In this document: positions 11,622-12,223 of the stretch, piece by piece
Layout: each line of letters begins with the position of its first letter
How positions within the stretch are numbered: position 1 is the first letter of the stretch
The notes under the pieces: generated by a model
Told to the model about the DNA's origin: nothing
Seen by the model: the letters and a program-made list of their open reading frames with translations, nothing else
The model's database searches: none
Position numbers and translations under genes: made by a program
Source of the DNA: Minisyncoccota bacterium
Lineage (GTDB): Bacteria; Patescibacteriota; Microgenomatia; UBA1400; PJMF01
Reading direction: 5' to 3'
Length of the DNA: 12,223 nucleotides
Assembly: GCA_003518205.1 (NCBI GenBank)
Contig: DOZC01000074.1
Location: forward strand, 11,686 to 23,908

Positions 11622-12223
11622 ATGTCGGATAATCAACTTGCCAAACTTCCTCCCCACGATCAAGTCGCTGAAAGGTCGGTTTTGGCGGCAATTTTAATTG
11701 ATCCAGAGGCAATCATCAAAGCCACCGAGCAATTAGTCCCACAGAGCTTCTACCTCAAATCACACCAAATGATTTTTGATGCCATGATTGAGCTGTTTGA
11801 TGGTCGTCAACCCATTGACGCGGTAACTTTGACAAATCAATTGAAAAAGAAAAAGCATCTTTCGATTGTTGGTGGAGCTTCGGCAGTGGCGGAACTATCT
11901 AATATAGTTTCCACGGCCGCTAATGTGGGTCATTATGCAGCTTTGGTCAGGGAATATTATGTTAAACGCCAGTTGATTTCACTCTCAGCTGAGATGAGTG
12001 ATATGGCTTTTGATGACAGCAAAAAAATTGCCGATGTTTTGGATTTAGCGGAGCAAAAAGTTTTGGCTGTGTCTCAAATTCATAACACTCGGTCATTTAT
12101 TCATATCAAAAATACTTTGGTAGAAAGTTTTGATCGGCTGGATGAGCTCCAGCGGAGTGGGGCTGAGTTTCGGGGAATTCCCACTGGTTTCCGAGATTTG
12201 GATAATTTGACAGCTGGGCTTCA
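11622..12223 (+). CDS. dnaB: Replicative DNA helicase DnaB, N-terminal part, runs off the window
   Basis: The first 200 codons of a protein normally about 450 residues long. The N-terminal domain is clear: LPPHDQVAERSVLAAILIDPEAI (about 9-31), then FYLKSHQMIFDAMIELF and the helical hairpin with SNIVSTAANVGHYA. The RecA-like domain begins with GIPTGFRDLDNLTAGL at the window end, just before the Walker A lysine. DnaB unwinds DNA at the replication fork. The ATG (11622) has no good Shine-Dalgarno and lies five bases after the MBL stop, so translational coupling is likely. Confidence 0.95.
   Translation, partial: MSDNQLAKLPPHDQVAERSVLAAILIDPEAIIKATEQLVPQSFYLKSHQMIFDAMIELFDGRQPIDAVTLTNQLKKKKHLSIVGGASAVAELSNIVSTAANVGHYAALVREYYVKRQLISLSAEMSDMAFDDSKKIADVLDLAEQKVLAVSQIHNTRSFIHIKNTLVESFDRLDELQRSGAEFRGIPTGFRDLDNLTAGL

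Noticed and set aside
1..12223. Mobile element, prophage, CRISPR array, defence or toxin-antitoxin system
   Set aside because: Apart from the unrecognised 51-aa frame at 3782-3937, every sizeable frame is a housekeeping, transport or envelope-type gene; no transposase, integrase, terminal repeats or spacer arrays were seen.

Overview
This window looks like an ordinary chromosomal segment of a small-genome bacterium. I infer a Patescibacteria/CPR member from the compact gene spacing, short versions of core proteins (an RF1 with a small first domain), an archaeal/eukaryote-like histidyl-tRNA synthetase, a tRNA without encoded CCA, and small secreted proteins with Ig-like or DUF5666-like domains. 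That placement rests on general resemblance; I cannot name the class. TGA is used once as a stop and in-frame tryptophans are TGG, so the standard bacterial code fits. I found no phage, transposon, CRISPR, defence or biosynthetic cluster.

Layout. 1-2380 (+): 3' part of ychF, then rpsF-ssb-rpsR behind a good sigma70-type promoter. The ssb-rpsR spacer holds three consecutive hairpins, the most structured non-coding stretch here. 2446-3741 (+): a membrane-anchored C-terminal processing protease (S41). 3782-3937 (-): a 51-codon single-span membrane protein gene, easy to miss, facing the protease gene. 3999-7750 (-): hisS and an EamA transporter gene are packed 2 bp apart, followed by rpmE-prfA with its own extended -10 promoter. 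7865-7935 (+): tRNA-Ala(CGC), preceded by five tandem 7-bp repeats and overlapping at its 3' end the antisense end of a GNAT gene. 7917-10897 (-): a four-gene run encoding an Ig-like membrane protein, a DUF5666-like secreted protein, an M24 aminopeptidase and a GNAT acetyltransferase. 10957-12223 (+): an MBL-fold hydrolase and the 5' part of dnaB.

The genes serve mostly translation (S6, S18, L31, RF1, HisRS, tRNA-Ala, YchF) and replication (SSB, DnaB), with a smaller envelope/secretion set. Two start modes are visible: rpsF (weakly), ssb, rpsR, rpmE and the MBL gene have Shine-Dalgarno sequences, while several others have none. At least two of those (10897 and 3937, both minus) carry a -10-like hexamer exactly six bases before the ATG, the geometry of leaderless mRNAs.

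Items most worth checking: the triple hairpin before rpsR, the 24-bp perfect palindrome inside ychF, the tRNA/GNAT overlap with its heptamer repeats, the unlisted 51-aa protein, and the in-frame stop at the very start of the visible ychF. No stretch longer than 300 bases lacks a gene.
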